DNA of 64,000 bases from an uncultured Bacteroidaceae bacterium (GTDB taxonomy: Bacteria; Bacteroidota; Bacteroidia; Bacteroidales; Bacteroidaceae), in NCBI GenBank assembly GCA_905235575.1, contig CAJOLZ010000002.1, positions 1-64,000 of the forward strand, read 5' to 3'. Below the pieces are notes generated by a model. It was not told the DNA's origin, did no database searches, and saw only the letters and a program-made list of their open reading frames with translations. A program made the position numbers and the translations under genes. Below are positions 26,701 through 35,624 of the stretch, piece after piece; position 1 is the stretch's first letter, and the number at the start of each line of letters is the position of its first letter.

Positions 26701-27990
26701 ATGAGTACTGAAAAGAAACTTCGCTTAGAGACATTAGCACTTCATGTTGGTCAGGAACAGGCCGATCCCGTTACGGATTCGCGCGCAGTGCCCATCTATC
26801 AGACCACTTCCTATGTATTTCACAATTCGCAGCATGCTGCCGACCGTTTCGGCCTGCGTGACCCGGGTAACATCTATGGTCGTCTGACCAACAGCACCCA
26901 GGGTGTGCTCGAAGACCGTATTGCTGCTCTTGAGGGCGGTGTTGCAGGTCTGGCAGTAGCCAGCGGTGCTGCAGCTGTCACTTACGCTCTGCAGAATGTT
27001 TTGCAGAACGGCGACCACGTGATTGCCGCCGACAACCTCTACGGAGGCAGTTTCAACCTCATAACTCATACGCTTTCCACACAGGGCGTTTCATACACCA
27101 TCCTGAAAGTGAACGACCTGAATGCTCTCGAAGCTGCCATCCGTCCCAATACGAAGGTGATTTATGCCGAGACCTTCGGTAATCCCAACTCCGACGTCAC
27201 CAATCTGGATGCCATCGCCGAAGTGGCTCATCGTCACAACATCCTCTTCATTGTGGACAACACGTTTGCACCTCTTCTCATCCGTCCCATCGAGCACGGA
27301 GCCGACATTGTGGTGCACTCGGCTACTAAGTTCATCGGTGGCCACGGAACCACACTGGGTGGCGTAATCGTAGATGCCGGTCGCTTCGACTTCAAGGCCA
27401 ATGCCGACAAGTTCCCCACACTGGGCAAGCCCGACCCCTCGTATCACGGAGCCGTCTTTGCCGACGTGGCAGGTGCTGCCGCCTTCGTAACGCGTATCCG
27501 TGCCGTCATTCTGCGCGACACCGGTGCTACCATCAGCCCCTTCAACGCATGGATTCTGCTGCAGGGCGTGGAAAGTCTGCCGTTGCGCATAGAGCGTCAC
27601 GTGGAGAATGCCCTCAAGGTGGTTGATTTCCTGAAGAACCATCCGAAGGTGGCCCACGTGAACCATCCCTCGCTGCCCACTCATCCCGACCACGCGCTCT
27701 ACACCAAGTATTTCCCACAGGGCGCCGGCAGCATCTTCACGTTCGAAATCAAGGGCACACAGGAGGACGCATGGAAGTTCATAGATGCACTGAAGATTTT
27801 CTCACTGCTGGCCAACGTGGCCGACGTGAAGTCGCTCGTCATCCATCCCTACACTACCACTCACTCCCAGATGTCGCCCCAGGAACTGGCCGAGCAGCAC
27901 ATCACGCCCACCACGGTGCGTCTGTCCATCGGTGTAGAGCATATCGACGACATCATCGACGACCTCAGCCAGGCTTTTGACGCCATCTGA
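26701..27990 (+). CDS. metY: O-acetylhomoserine sulfhydrylase
   Basis: A 429-residue PLP enzyme of the Cys/Met metabolism family that makes homocysteine from O-acetylhomoserine and sulfide. The PLP Lys lies in [17 protein letters not shown] near residue 210; [14 protein letters not shown] and [13 protein letters not shown] near the N-terminus and [13 protein letters not shown] near 290 favour the O-acetylhomoserine branch over cystathionine enzymes. The final segment [21 protein letters not shown] is typical. It feeds homocysteine to methionine synthase, whose gene lies at 41670. Single-gene transcript with its own promoter and terminator. Confidence 0.93.
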   Translation: MSTEKKLRLETLALHVGQEQADPVTDSRAVPIYQTTSYVFHNSQHAADRFGLRDPGNIYGRLTNSTQGVLEDRIAALEGGVAGLAVASGAAAVTYALQNVLQNGDHVIAADNLYGGSFNLITHTLSTQGVSYTILKVNDLNALEAAIRPNTKVIYAETFGNPNSDVTNLDAIAEVAHRHNILFIVDNTFAPLLIRPIEHGADIVVHSATKFIGGHGTTLGGVIVDAGRFDFKANADKFPTLGKPDPSYHGAVFADVAGAAAFVTRIRAVILRDTGATISPFNAWILLQGVESLPLRIERHVENALKVVDFLKNHPKVAHVNHPSLPTHPDHALYTKYFPQGAGSIFTFEIKGTQEDAWKFIDALKIFSLLANVADVKSLVIHPYTTTHSQMSPQELAEQHITPTTVRLSIGVEHIDDIIDDLSQAFDAI

Positions 27991-28050
27991 TACACGCGCG
28001 AACCTTATATTATTTTTCAGTTTCTATTTTATACTCTTTTCTCTCGATGT

Positions 28051-28087
28051 CCCACCTTGCTGCCATTCTGCAGGGTGGGGCTTTTTT
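28051..28087 (+). terminator. Intrinsic terminator of metY
   Basis: CCCACCTTGC (28051-28060) pairs with GCAGGGTGGG (28070-28079), one wobble or mismatch, followed by CTTTTTTG. Confidence 0.85.
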
Positions 28088-28157
28088 GTGTCGTCTGCTT
28101 TGATGTTTGACAACGCAGCTCGGCTTTGCCGCTTCTTCCATGTTAGTGGTTTTTGAG

Positions 28158-28240
28158 GACCGTGCTGCGATGGGCGTAGGACTGTGGTGCGACAGCCTTC
28201 GCAACGTGGTGCGACATGCGTAAGACCGTGGTACGTTTTT
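28158..28240. repeat. 22-base GC-rich interspersed repeat, site 6
   Basis: Four degenerate units (GACCGTGCTGCG... GACCGTGGTACG) ending in TTTTT. It lies in the 400-base gap between metY and the ABC operon, after a complete terminator, so termination is not its only possible role here. Confidence 0.7.
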
Positions 28241-28335
28241 CTGCCCTCCCGAAGGTCATTTTGATGTTTTCGAGCCTCGTAATGGGTTGAAAGTCTTAAT
28301 AAGTGTTAAATTCCGGTAGTTTTTTGCCTATTTTC

Positions 28336-28366
28336 TTGCAGGGAATGTAACAACGTACTACTTTTG
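28336..28366 (+). promoter_or_regulatory. Promoter of the ABC/efflux operon
   Basis: TTG at 28336-28338, 20 bases, TACTTTTG at 28359-28366. The predicted start near 28372 falls inside the palindrome at 28368-28391. Confidence 0.75.
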
Positions 28367-28367
28367 C

Positions 28368-28391
28368 AGTGTACTAATATACTATTACACT
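28368..28391. promoter_or_regulatory. Putative YtrA/GntR operator
   Basis: AGTGTA (28368-28373), 12 bases, TACACT (28386-28391); the arms extend imperfectly inward (8 of 9 pair). It directly follows the -7 box and touches the ATG. B. subtilis YtrA is, from memory, reported to bind AGTGTA and TACACT half-sites with a spacer of 13. A YtrA-like gene is third in this operon, so autorepression is the natural reading. Confidence 0.7.
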
Positions 28392-29099
28392 ATGATAAGT
28401 CTACAGAATGTTACATTTGGATATCGGAAATGGCAGAATGTCTTATCCGATTTCACCTTCGAACTGAAAGAGGGTGGTGTCTATGGCCTGCTCGGGAAGA
28501 ACGGCACCGGCAAGAGTACGTTGCTCTATCTGATGACCGGCTTGCTGCGTCCCCAGTCAGGCCAGATTGTCATTGACGGGTATATGCCCATAGAGCGCAA
28601 GCCCGAACTGATGAGTGAGATTTTCCTTGTGCCCGAGGTGTACGACATGCCGCGCGTCACGCTGCGTGAGTACATCCGTGTCATCAAGCCTTTCTATCCC
28701 CGTTTCAGCGAGGAGTTGCTCCAGCGCTGCATGGAGGGCTTCGACATGAGTCCCGAGATACATCTGGGTGCCCTCAGTATGGGTCAGAAGAAGAAGGTTT
28801 ACATCTGCATCGCGCTGGCCTCCAACACCCGCTACCTCTTCATGGACGAGCCCACCAACGGCCTCGACATCCTCTCGAAGAGCCAGTTCCGCCGTGTATT
28901 GCTGCACGGGATGACGGAGGACAAGACCATCCTCATCAGCACTCATCAGGTGCACGATGTGGAGCATCTGCTGGACCACGTGACCATCATCGACCGCAAC
29001 CGCGTGCTGCTGAATGAACCGCTGGTGGAGGGCGATGAACCCATCAACCTGGAAGAACTCTTTATCAAGACTACCGAATTATCAATTCAGAATTCTTAA
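28392..29099 (+). CDS. ABC transporter ATP-binding protein
   Basis: 235 residues. Walker A GLLGKNGTGKSTLLYL near residue 36, Q-loop region near 82, signature replaced by LGALSMGQKKKVYICIALA (SMGQ instead of SGGQ) near 133, Walker B YLFMDEPTNGLD near 157 and the switch His in ILISTHQVHD near 188. The SMGQ form is common in YtrB-like and drug/bacteriocin exporters. Pairs with the permease 15 bases downstream. The start codon is fixed by the operator that ends at the preceding base. First gene of a nine-gene unit. Confidence 0.92.
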   Translation: MISLQNVTFGYRKWQNVLSDFTFELKEGGVYGLLGKNGTGKSTLLYLMTGLLRPQSGQIVIDGYMPIERKPELMSEIFLVPEVYDMPRVTLREYIRVIKPFYPRFSEELLQRCMEGFDMSPEIHLGALSMGQKKKVYICIALASNTRYLFMDEPTNGLDILSKSQFRRVLLHGMTEDKTILISTHQVHDVEHLLDHVTIIDRNRVLLNEPLVEGDEPINLEELFIKTTELSIQNS

Positions 29100-29114
29100 T
29101 TCACAATTCGTAAT
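29080..29114 (+). repeat. AATTC-type spacer repeat 1
   Basis: Short tandem motifs (AATTCA, AATTCT, AATTCA, AATTCG) run from the last codons of the ATPase gene to the start of the permease gene. The same motif fills two other spacers of this operon. Confidence 0.6.
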
Positions 29115-29975
29115 ATGAACACATTTAATTTCCAACGTTTCCGTAACGTGGCACGATGGGATCTCACCATCAACCGTACTTTCTACACCCGTATGTCGAT
29201 TGAGATTGTATCCATCATCTTGGCACCCATGATGATGAAGTACATCTACCAATTGTGGATTATTATTGCGGGAAGTGGCATGCGCGATGCCTATATTACA
29301 GCGAATACAGTTGACGACGTTGAGTCGCTCGTCGCCTTTACCCGATTCTTGATACCTTTGATACAGAGTGTTCTCATGGCATATATGTTCCACAATCTGG
29401 TGACGCGTCAGGGCCGCATCAACGAGCTTACCCTCCCGGCCACCAATCTGGAGCGCTTCCTGTGGCACTTGTGCCTTGTCGTCGGAGGCGGACTGCTGCT
29501 TTTCCTGTGCAGCTTCTTGTTGTCCGACTTGCTACACGTCCTGCTCGGCTGGGCAATCCTGCATCAAACCAGTTTCCAATCCTATACAGTGGAAATGCTG
29601 AAGAGCTATGGCGAATTGATAGAGTTTTGGGATTCACCAGGTTTATTCATCTGCGTGATTATTACTGCACTCACCGGCTACTCTTTCTTTGCCTTGGGCA
29701 GTGCCTGGCGCTATCGTTACAGCATCGCCTACACAATGCTCTACCTGTTGATAATCTGGCTCGGCAGCATGATTGTCATGGGCTTTATTATCTCATTCAT
29801 TGCCAGTTCAGTTGACAAACAAGATTTCAACCAGATGCTGGAAAACTGGAGCGTTCATTCCACCGGCATCATAATCCTGATGCTCACCATTCAAACGGCC
29901 ATCTTCATCTTCGTCTGGTGGCTGACATACCGCCTCTACTGCCGCGCTCAGATAACCACACGGCGCAATCCCTAA
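29115..29975 (+). CDS. ABC transporter permease
   Basis: 286 residues with about six predicted membrane helices (near 30-50, 70-95, 112-140, 168-190, 198-228 and 245-270). No enzymatic motifs. Start MNTFNFQRFRNVARWDLTINRTFY resembles Bacteroidetes ABC-2-type permeases paired with YtrB-like ATPases. It would form the membrane part of an exporter with the ATPase just upstream; the substrate cannot be told from sequence. The GntR repressor gene follows after 19 bases. Confidence 0.8.
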   Translation: MNTFNFQRFRNVARWDLTINRTFYTRMSIEIVSIILAPMMMKYIYQLWIIIAGSGMRDAYITANTVDDVESLVAFTRFLIPLIQSVLMAYMFHNLVTRQGRINELTLPATNLERFLWHLCLVVGGGLLLFLCSFLLSDLLHVLLGWAILHQTSFQSYTVEMLKSYGELIEFWDSPGLFICVIITALTGYSFFALGSAWRYRYSIAYTMLYLLIIWLGSMIVMGFIISFIASSVDKQDFNQMLENWSVHSTGIIILMLTIQTAIFIFVWWLTYRLYCRAQITTRRNP

Positions 29976-29994
29976 CTTCTAAACTGAAAATACT

Positions 29995-30357
29995 ATGACT
30001 TTCAAGGAACAAAACCCCATCTACATACAGATAGCCGAACGCATTTGCGATGAGATACTCGAGGGCCGCTATCCCGAGGGCGAACGACTGCCCAGCGTGC
30101 GCGAGTATGCCGTTCAGGTGGAGGTGAACGTCAATACGCTGGTGCGCTCCTACGATTGGCTCACCCGTAACGACATCATCTTCAACCGACGAGGCATAGG
30201 CTATTTTGTGAGCGAAGGAGCAGCTGAGCACATCCGTGAGGTGCGCCGTCAGGACTTCTTCCAGCACAGTCTGCCAGAGATGTTGCAGACCATGCAGTCG
30301 CTGGGCATCACGATTCAGGAAGTGAGCCAGCGTGCCGAAACAATCATCAATTCATAA
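29995..30357 (+). CDS. GntR family regulator, YtrA subfamily
   Basis: 120 residues: an N-terminal winged helix (IYIQIAERICDEILEGRYPEGERLPSVREYAV, then VNVNTLVRSYDWLTRND as recognition helix) and only about 45 further residues. This short C-terminus, enough for dimerisation but not for a ligand domain, defines the YtrA subfamily, which usually represses ABC transporter operons it belongs to. A matching palindrome covers the operon start at 28368-28391. The inducer is unknown; cell-envelope stress is known for some relatives. Confidence 0.9.
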   Translation: MTFKEQNPIYIQIAERICDEILEGRYPEGERLPSVREYAVQVEVNVNTLVRSYDWLTRNDIIFNRRGIGYFVSEGAAEHIREVRRQDFFQHSLPEMLQTMQSLGITIQEVSQRAETIINS

Positions 30358-30384
30358 TTCACAACTCATAATTCGTAATTCACA
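30344..30384 (+). repeat. AATTC-type spacer repeat 2
   Basis: Five close repeats of an AATTCATA-like motif between the GntR stop and the next ATG; similar to the spacers at 29080 and 34482. Confidence 0.65.
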
Positions 30385-31233
30385 ATGAAAAATAATTCAG
30401 ATATTCGCGCAGCCGTGTCGGGCATCATGCGTCTCACTCTGTGTCTTGCCTTTTTTGCAGCAATGACATCCTGTCAGGATGTGGTGAAGAAAGGACTTGA
30501 TGTGGTTTCAAATAAAGCCATCGCTTCGCTGGATGGATTCGATTACACCGACTCGGAAAAGTTGGGCCCCGTCGTAACCCGCGACGTGGAAGTATCAACA
30601 CTGACAAGTCTTGCCACCGCAGGTGCCAACAAAATCATCTTTAAACAAGACTCACTCTCGAGCCTGAAACTCACCGGAAACGAAAAGATGATAGACAAAT
30701 ACGAGGTGATGGTGGAAAACGGCGAACTGATAGTACGTCTGACGGACGACCGTGGCAACTACAACAGCAATACGCCGCGCATGACAATCTCCGTGAGCGG
30801 GCCTTCGCTCGAGGAAGTAATGCTCGAAGGTATTGTCGATTTTGAGGTAGAAGGCAATATCGTGCAAGAAGCACCGATGAATGTCTACATATCGGGTGTA
30901 GGCAAATTCGAAGCCGACGAGATAACGTGCGGGAGCTTTGACCTGAGCCTCTCTGGTATTGCCAATGCCGAGATCGATAAGATTGTGAGCAAGGGTAATA
31001 GCGGAATCGACATAAAAGGCACCGGTTCCGTTGAGGGCTCCATTGATTGCGTTGACCTTCGGTTGAAAACCGAAGGCACAGGAAGCATGGACCTCGATGT
31101 CAACTGCGAATACCTGCGCACTTTCAACACAGGAATAGGCAACATCACCTTGCGTGGCAGTTGCTATAAGCTGGTGGACAGCAGCTCCAAGAGTAGCATT
31201 ATGGACACCTCCGAGCTGGAAATAGAAAACTGA
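30385..31233 (+). CDS. GIN-domain (DUF2807) putative lipoprotein
   Basis: 282 residues. A hydrophobic N-terminus (about 16-30) ends in AAMTSCQDVVKKG, a probable lipobox Cys near residue 31. The rest is a beta-helix-like DUF2807 domain with short alternating strands (VEVSTLTSLATAGANKIIF; VYISGVGKFEADEITC; LSLSGIANAEIDKIV). GIN-domain proteins are common in Bacteroidetes, surface or periplasmic, without an established activity. Its place between an ABC exporter with its repressor and a MacAB-like system suggests an envelope role. Confidence 0.8.
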   Translation: MKNNSDIRAAVSGIMRLTLCLAFFAAMTSCQDVVKKGLDVVSNKAIASLDGFDYTDSEKLGPVVTRDVEVSTLTSLATAGANKIIFKQDSLSSLKLTGNEKMIDKYEVMVENGELIVRLTDDRGNYNSNTPRMTISVSGPSLEEVMLEGIVDFEVEGNIVQEAPMNVYISGVGKFEADEITCGSFDLSLSGIANAEIDKIVSKGNSGIDIKGTGSVEGSIDCVDLRLKTEGTGSMDLDVNCEYLRTFNTGIGNITLRGSCYKLVDSSSKSSIMDTSELEIEN

Positions 31234-31245
31234 TAAAGGCTGTTG

Positions 31246-31962
31246 ATGATTCATCTGAAGAACATACACAAGACCTACGACAACGGCTCGCCCCTCCATG
31301 TGTTGAAGGGCATCGATCTGGATATACAGAAGGGCGAGTTCGTGGCCATCATGGGTGCTTCGGGTTCGGGAAAGAGCACCTTGCTCAACATCCTGGGCAT
31401 ACTGGACAACTATGACGAGGGCGAATATCGTCTGGCTGGCACACTCATCCGCAACCTCAGTGAGACGCGTGCAGCCGACTACCGCAACCGCATGATTGGC
31501 TTCATCTTCCAGTCGTTCAACCTCATCCCGTTCAAGAATGCAGTGGAGAACGTTGCCCTGCCGCTCTTCTATCAGGGCGTAGGCCGACGCAAAAGAAATG
31601 CACTCGCACTGGAATACCTCGACCGTCTGGGGCTGAAAGACTGGGCGCATCACTATCCAAACGAACTCTCTGGCGGACAGAAACAACGTGTTGCCATAGC
31701 ACGTGCACTCATCACCCAGCCTCAAATCATCCTTGCCGATGAACCGACAGGTGCACTGGACAGCCATACCTCGTTGGAAGTAATGGAAATACTCAAGGAC
31801 CTGCACCGCCAAGGCATGACCATCGTGGTGGTAACCCACGAGAGCGGCGTGGCCTATCAGGCAGAGAAGATTGTGCACATCAAGGACGGCCTCATAGAAT
31901 GCATCGAGGAGAACCTGCATCCCGAAGAAAACCCTTTCGGCGTGAACACCATAATGAAGTAA
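31246..31962 (+). CDS. MacB/LolD-type ABC transporter ATP-binding protein
   Basis: 238 residues. Walker A IMGASGSGKSTLLNIL near residue 40, Q-loop MIGFIFQSFNLIPF near 85, signature ELSGGQKQRVAIARALI near 140, Walker B IILADEPTGALDS near 162 and H-loop VVVTHES near 194. The spacing and GALDS are typical of the MacB/LolD group. ATG 31246 is used rather than the TTG at 31243. It would power the two FtsX-like permeases that follow, as in MacAB-type efflux. Confidence 0.93.
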   Translation: MIHLKNIHKTYDNGSPLHVLKGIDLDIQKGEFVAIMGASGSGKSTLLNILGILDNYDEGEYRLAGTLIRNLSETRAADYRNRMIGFIFQSFNLIPFKNAVENVALPLFYQGVGRRKRNALALEYLDRLGLKDWAHHYPNELSGGQKQRVAIARALITQPQIILADEPTGALDSHTSLEVMEILKDLHRQGMTIVVVTHESGVAYQAEKIVHIKDGLIECIEENLHPEENPFGVNTIMK

Positions 31963-31968
31963 GACAAG

Positions 31969-33225
31969 ATGCTGGACACCCTACAAGAAATATACGGCGC
32001 CGTCATGCGCAACAAGATGCGTACTGTTGCCACAGGCTTTGCCGTGGCGAGCGGCTTGTTTCTCATCATCGTATTGCAGGGAGCCGGCAATGGCATCATA
32101 CATACATTTGAGTACAACATGGGACAATTCGCCTTCGATGCCGTACGAGTCTTTGGCGGTTGGACTTCGATACCCTACGAAGGAATCAAGGAAGGTCGTA
32201 GAATCCGTCTCGACCAGCGAGACGTCGATATGTCCCGAACATCCTTCTCTGATAAAGTCACAGATGCGATGCCGTCTGTTTCGACATGGGCTACATCGGT
32301 GAATTATGGCAAGGAATACCTGGGCTCCACCGAGTTGAAGGGTGTCTATCCCGAATTTGCTCAATCGCAGGCAGTGCAGGTCATGGCTGGACGTTTCATC
32401 AACGAAATAGACCTCCTCGAACGTCGCAAGGTGGCTGTCATCAGTACCCGTGCCGCGACCGACCTCTTTCAGGACGAGACCCGTGGGCTGGGAAATTACC
32501 TTTGCATGGATGGCATCAATTATCGTGTCGTGGGCATCTACAAGGTGAACGAGATGTCAATGGAAAGCGAAATGTACATTCCATTCACGACCATTGCTGC
32601 CGTCTACAACAAAGGTGCTTTCCTGGACGAGGTTCTGATGAACGTCCGTCCATTTACCGACAAGACGGAAATAGATTCATTCATTGACGATTACCGTCGT
32701 GCGAGCAGCCACATTCATTCCTTTGCGCCCGACGACAGGCGAGCCCTGCAGATTTGGAACCAAGCCGAGGACAGTGCCGAACTGAATATGGTCTCCAACA
32801 CGCTCCACACTGCTTTCTGGATTCTTGGCCTGCTTACGCTTATCAGTGGCATTGTTGGGGTGAGCAACATCATGCTCATCTCAGTAAAGGAACGGACACG
32901 TGAGTTTGGTATCCGCCGTGCCATCGGTGCCCGTCCTTGGGGCATCATTCGCATGGTCATGTTGGAGAGCGTGCTCATCACTGCATTCTTCGGATATATC
33001 GGTATGCTGCTCGGCATCTTCTTCTGTGAGTACATGGATTCGAGTGTCGGTAATCAGACGATGGACATCGGCATCTTCAAGACACAGTACTTCATCGACC
33101 CCACAGTGGATCTCTCTGTGTGCGTGACTGCAACCTTTATTATAATTGTGGCCGGTGCGCTGGCAGGCTTCTTCCCTGCGCGACGGGCTGTGAAAGTGAA
33201 ACCTATAGATGCTCTACGTGGATGA
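31969..33225 (+). CDS. FtsX-like permease, MacB type (first)
   Basis: 418 residues. One membrane helix near 20-40, a large periplasmic MacB-type domain (about 45-275) and three C-terminal helices (about 283-305, 335-360, 378-405) ending in FFPARRAVKVKPIDALRG, the usual FtsX/MacB tail. It likely works with the second permease as a heterodimer driven by the upstream ATPase. The stop overlaps the start of the next gene (ATGA). Confidence 0.9.
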   Translation: MLDTLQEIYGAVMRNKMRTVATGFAVASGLFLIIVLQGAGNGIIHTFEYNMGQFAFDAVRVFGGWTSIPYEGIKEGRRIRLDQRDVDMSRTSFSDKVTDAMPSVSTWATSVNYGKEYLGSTELKGVYPEFAQSQAVQVMAGRFINEIDLLERRKVAVISTRAATDLFQDETRGLGNYLCMDGINYRVVGIYKVNEMSMESEMYIPFTTIAAVYNKGAFLDEVLMNVRPFTDKTEIDSFIDDYRRASSHIHSFAPDDRRALQIWNQAEDSAELNMVSNTLHTAFWILGLLTLISGIVGVSNIMLISVKERTREFGIRRAIGARPWGIIRMVMLESVLITAFFGYIGMLLGIFFCEYMDSSVGNQTMDIGIFKTQYFIDPTVDLSVCVTATFIIIVAGALAGFFPARRAVKVKPIDALRG

Positions 33226-34481
33226 AGCTGTTTGATATCGACCAATGGGAGGAAATCTACGACTCTCTCAACAAGAACCGCACACGGACGTTCCTTACCG
33301 CGTTCGGCATCTTCTGGGGCATTTTCATGCTCATTCTACTGATGGGAGGTGGCAAGGGACTGCAGTCGATGCTCGGTAACAACCTTGCCGGTTTTGCTTC
33401 CAACTCGGGCTTTCTCATTTCTGAGCGTACGAGTAAACCTTATCGCGGCTTCAGACGTGACCGGGAGTGGCACATGAACCTGCAAGATGTCACCCGTCTG
33501 AAGAATGCCATCCCCGAGTTGGATATTGTGACTCCGATGCTTGAGAACTGGGGAAACAATACCGCTTCTGCCGACAACCGCAGCCTTTCGGTATCTCTCA
33601 CGGGTGAGAAAAGCGAGATGTCGCTCATTGACAATCCCAAGATCATTCACGGTCGTCCCTTGAACGATGTGGATGACTTGCAGCGCAGAAAAGTATGTGT
33701 TGTAGGTACGCGCGTCGTCGAAGAACTCTTTCCCCGTCTTGCTAAAGACGAAAGTCCGTGCGGACGTTTCATTCAGGTCGACGGAGTCTTCTATCGCATT
33801 GTGGGTGTTAGTGGCAAAGGACCGCAGGGCATATCGATAGGTGGTAACGCGCAGACCACCGTTCATCTGCCTTATGGCACGATGCAGCAGATGTATAATA
33901 AGGGTGAGAATGTAGACATTATGTGCATGACGGCTAAAGAGGGCTTTAAGATGTCCGACATACAGAAGCGTGCAGAAGTGTTACTGAAGCGCGAACACAT
34001 GATTCATCCCGATGATACGCAGGCAGTGCTGAAACTGAATACCGAAGCTATTTTCGGCATGGTGGACAGTCTGTTTCATGGCGTGAGCATTCTGGTGTGG
34101 ATGATAGGACTGGGTACGCTCTTAGCCGGAGCCATTGGGGTGAGCAACATCATGATTGTGGCTGTGAAGGAGCGTACGACAGAGATTGGCATCCGGCGTG
34201 CCATCGGTGCCACACCACGTGACATTCTGGGTATGATTATGTCCGAGAGCATCGTCCTGACACTCTTGGCCGGCATGAGTGGCATCACGTTGGCGGTGCT
34301 CATCCTGCAAGCTATGGAGATGTGGCTACAGGCTGACAATCCCAGTGTGACGTTTCAGATTTCGTTCTACCTGGCTGTAGGTTCAGCCTCTCTGCTGGCG
34401 CTGTTGGGAGTGATTGCAGGTCTGGCTCCTGCCATCCGAGCCATGCAGATTAAACCAGTGGATGCAATGCGCGAGGAGTGA
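33222..34481 (+). CDS. FtsX-like permease, MacB type (second)
   Basis: 419 residues, same architecture as its neighbour: helix near 20-42, periplasmic domain, GVSNIMIVAVKERTTEIGIRR before the last helices and the tail LAPAIRAMQIKPVDAMREE. The start at 33222 overlaps the previous stop by four bases; an upstream Met in the same frame would lie inside the neighbour. Pairing of two distinct permeases with one ATPase is common in Bacteroidetes MacB-like operons. Confidence 0.9.
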   Translation: MKLFDIDQWEEIYDSLNKNRTRTFLTAFGIFWGIFMLILLMGGGKGLQSMLGNNLAGFASNSGFLISERTSKPYRGFRRDREWHMNLQDVTRLKNAIPELDIVTPMLENWGNNTASADNRSLSVSLTGEKSEMSLIDNPKIIHGRPLNDVDDLQRRKVCVVGTRVVEELFPRLAKDESPCGRFIQVDGVFYRIVGVSGKGPQGISIGGNAQTTVHLPYGTMQQMYNKGENVDIMCMTAKEGFKMSDIQKRAEVLLKREHMIHPDDTQAVLKLNTEAIFGMVDSLFHGVSILVWMIGLGTLLAGAIGVSNIMIVAVKERTTEIGIRRAIGATPRDILGMIMSESIVLTLLAGMSGITLAVLILQAMEMWLQADNPSVTFQISFYLAVGSASLLALLGVIAGLAPAIRAMQIKPVDAMREE

Positions 34482-34507
34482 TAACAATTCATAATTCATA
34501 TATTCAT
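34482..34507 (+). repeat. AATTC-type spacer repeat 3
   Basis: Three ATTCATA-like motifs between the second permease and the membrane-fusion gene, similar to the spacers at 29080-29114 and 30344-30384. Confidence 0.5.
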
Positions 34508-34522
34508 AAAAAACAATAAGCA

Positions 34523-35623
34523 ATGACAAAGGTCGTATTCAAGTGGGCGTGTGTCATACTCATAGTGAGCGTCTTTTTAGGTACTTTTATTTTCCTCTAT
34601 CAGAAGTCCAAACCGAAGGAGAATGTTTATGAGATTCACACTGCCAGTCTGACTGATCTGGAGAAAAAGACTATCGTCACAGGAAAGATTGAACCACGCG
34701 ACGAGGTGAACATCAAACCACAGATCTCAGGCATCGTTTCCGAAATATACAAGGAAGCCGGACAGACGGTCAAGAAGGATGAAGTGATAGCTCGTGTGAA
34801 GGTGATTCCCGACATGGGCAGTCTGAGCAGCGCCGAGAATCGTGTACGTCTGGCCGAGATTACCCTCTCGCAGGCTCAGACTGATTATGACCGCATGAAG
34901 AATCTCTACGATCAACAGGTGGTGAGTGCCGAGGAGTATGAGAAGTCCGAGGTGTCGCTGCGTCAGGCTCAGGCTGAGCTCTCGGCCTCGAAAGACGCAC
35001 TCAACATTCAGCGCGAAGGTGTCTCGCTGTCAAATGCACAGATGAGCACCACACTCATTCGCTCTACCATCGACGGACTTATTCTCGATGTGCCTGTCAA
35101 GGTGGGTAATTCGGTCATACTCTCCAATTCGTTCAACGACGGTACGACCATAGCCACGGTGGCCGACATGTCGAACCTCATCTTCCGTGGCAATATCGAT
35201 GAAACCGAGGTGGGGCGTATAGTGGAGGGTATGCCGGTGGTAATCACTGTGGGTGCTCTGCAAGACCTTCGTCTGGATGCATCACTCGAGTACATCTCGC
35301 CTAAGGGCTTGGAGACAAATGGTGCAAACCAGTTTGAACTGAAGGCGGCCATTGTAGTTCCCGAAGGACAGACGTTGCGCTCAGGATATGGAGCCAATGC
35401 CGAGATTGTGCTTCAGCGAGCTACGAAAGCCATTGCCGTTCCCGAGTCGGCACTCGAGTTTCGGGGCGACAGCACCTATGTCTATCTGCTCACCGACTCT
35501 CTCCCCAAGCAGGCCTTCCGCCGCATCCCCGTGGAGACTGGGCTTAGCGATGGCATGCTGATTGAAATAAAGAAAGGTCTCGAAGTAGGGCAGAAGGTGC
35601 GCGGCATCCTTAAAATAGACTGA
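34523..35623 (+). CDS. Efflux membrane-fusion (periplasmic adaptor) protein
   Basis: 366 residues. N-terminal membrane anchor (about 7-27), lipoyl/barrel-sandwich halves around GKIEPRDEVNIKPQISGIV and STIDGLILDVPVKVGNSV, a coiled-coil hairpin between them (about residues 95-170, rich in Gln/Glu/Ala) and a beta-barrel plus membrane-proximal end. MacA/HlyD type. It should link the MacB-like permeases to the TolC-like channel encoded one base downstream. Confidence 0.93.
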   Translation: MTKVVFKWACVILIVSVFLGTFIFLYQKSKPKENVYEIHTASLTDLEKKTIVTGKIEPRDEVNIKPQISGIVSEIYKEAGQTVKKDEVIARVKVIPDMGSLSSAENRVRLAEITLSQAQTDYDRMKNLYDQQVVSAEEYEKSEVSLRQAQAELSASKDALNIQREGVSLSNAQMSTTLIRSTIDGLILDVPVKVGNSVILSNSFNDGTTIATVADMSNLIFRGNIDETEVGRIVEGMPVVITVGALQDLRLDASLEYISPKGLETNGANQFELKAAIVVPEGQTLRSGYGANAEIVLQRATKAIAVPESALEFRGDSTYVYLLTDSLPKQAFRRIPVETGLSDGMLIEIKKGLEVGQKVRGILKID

Positions 35624-35624
35624 C

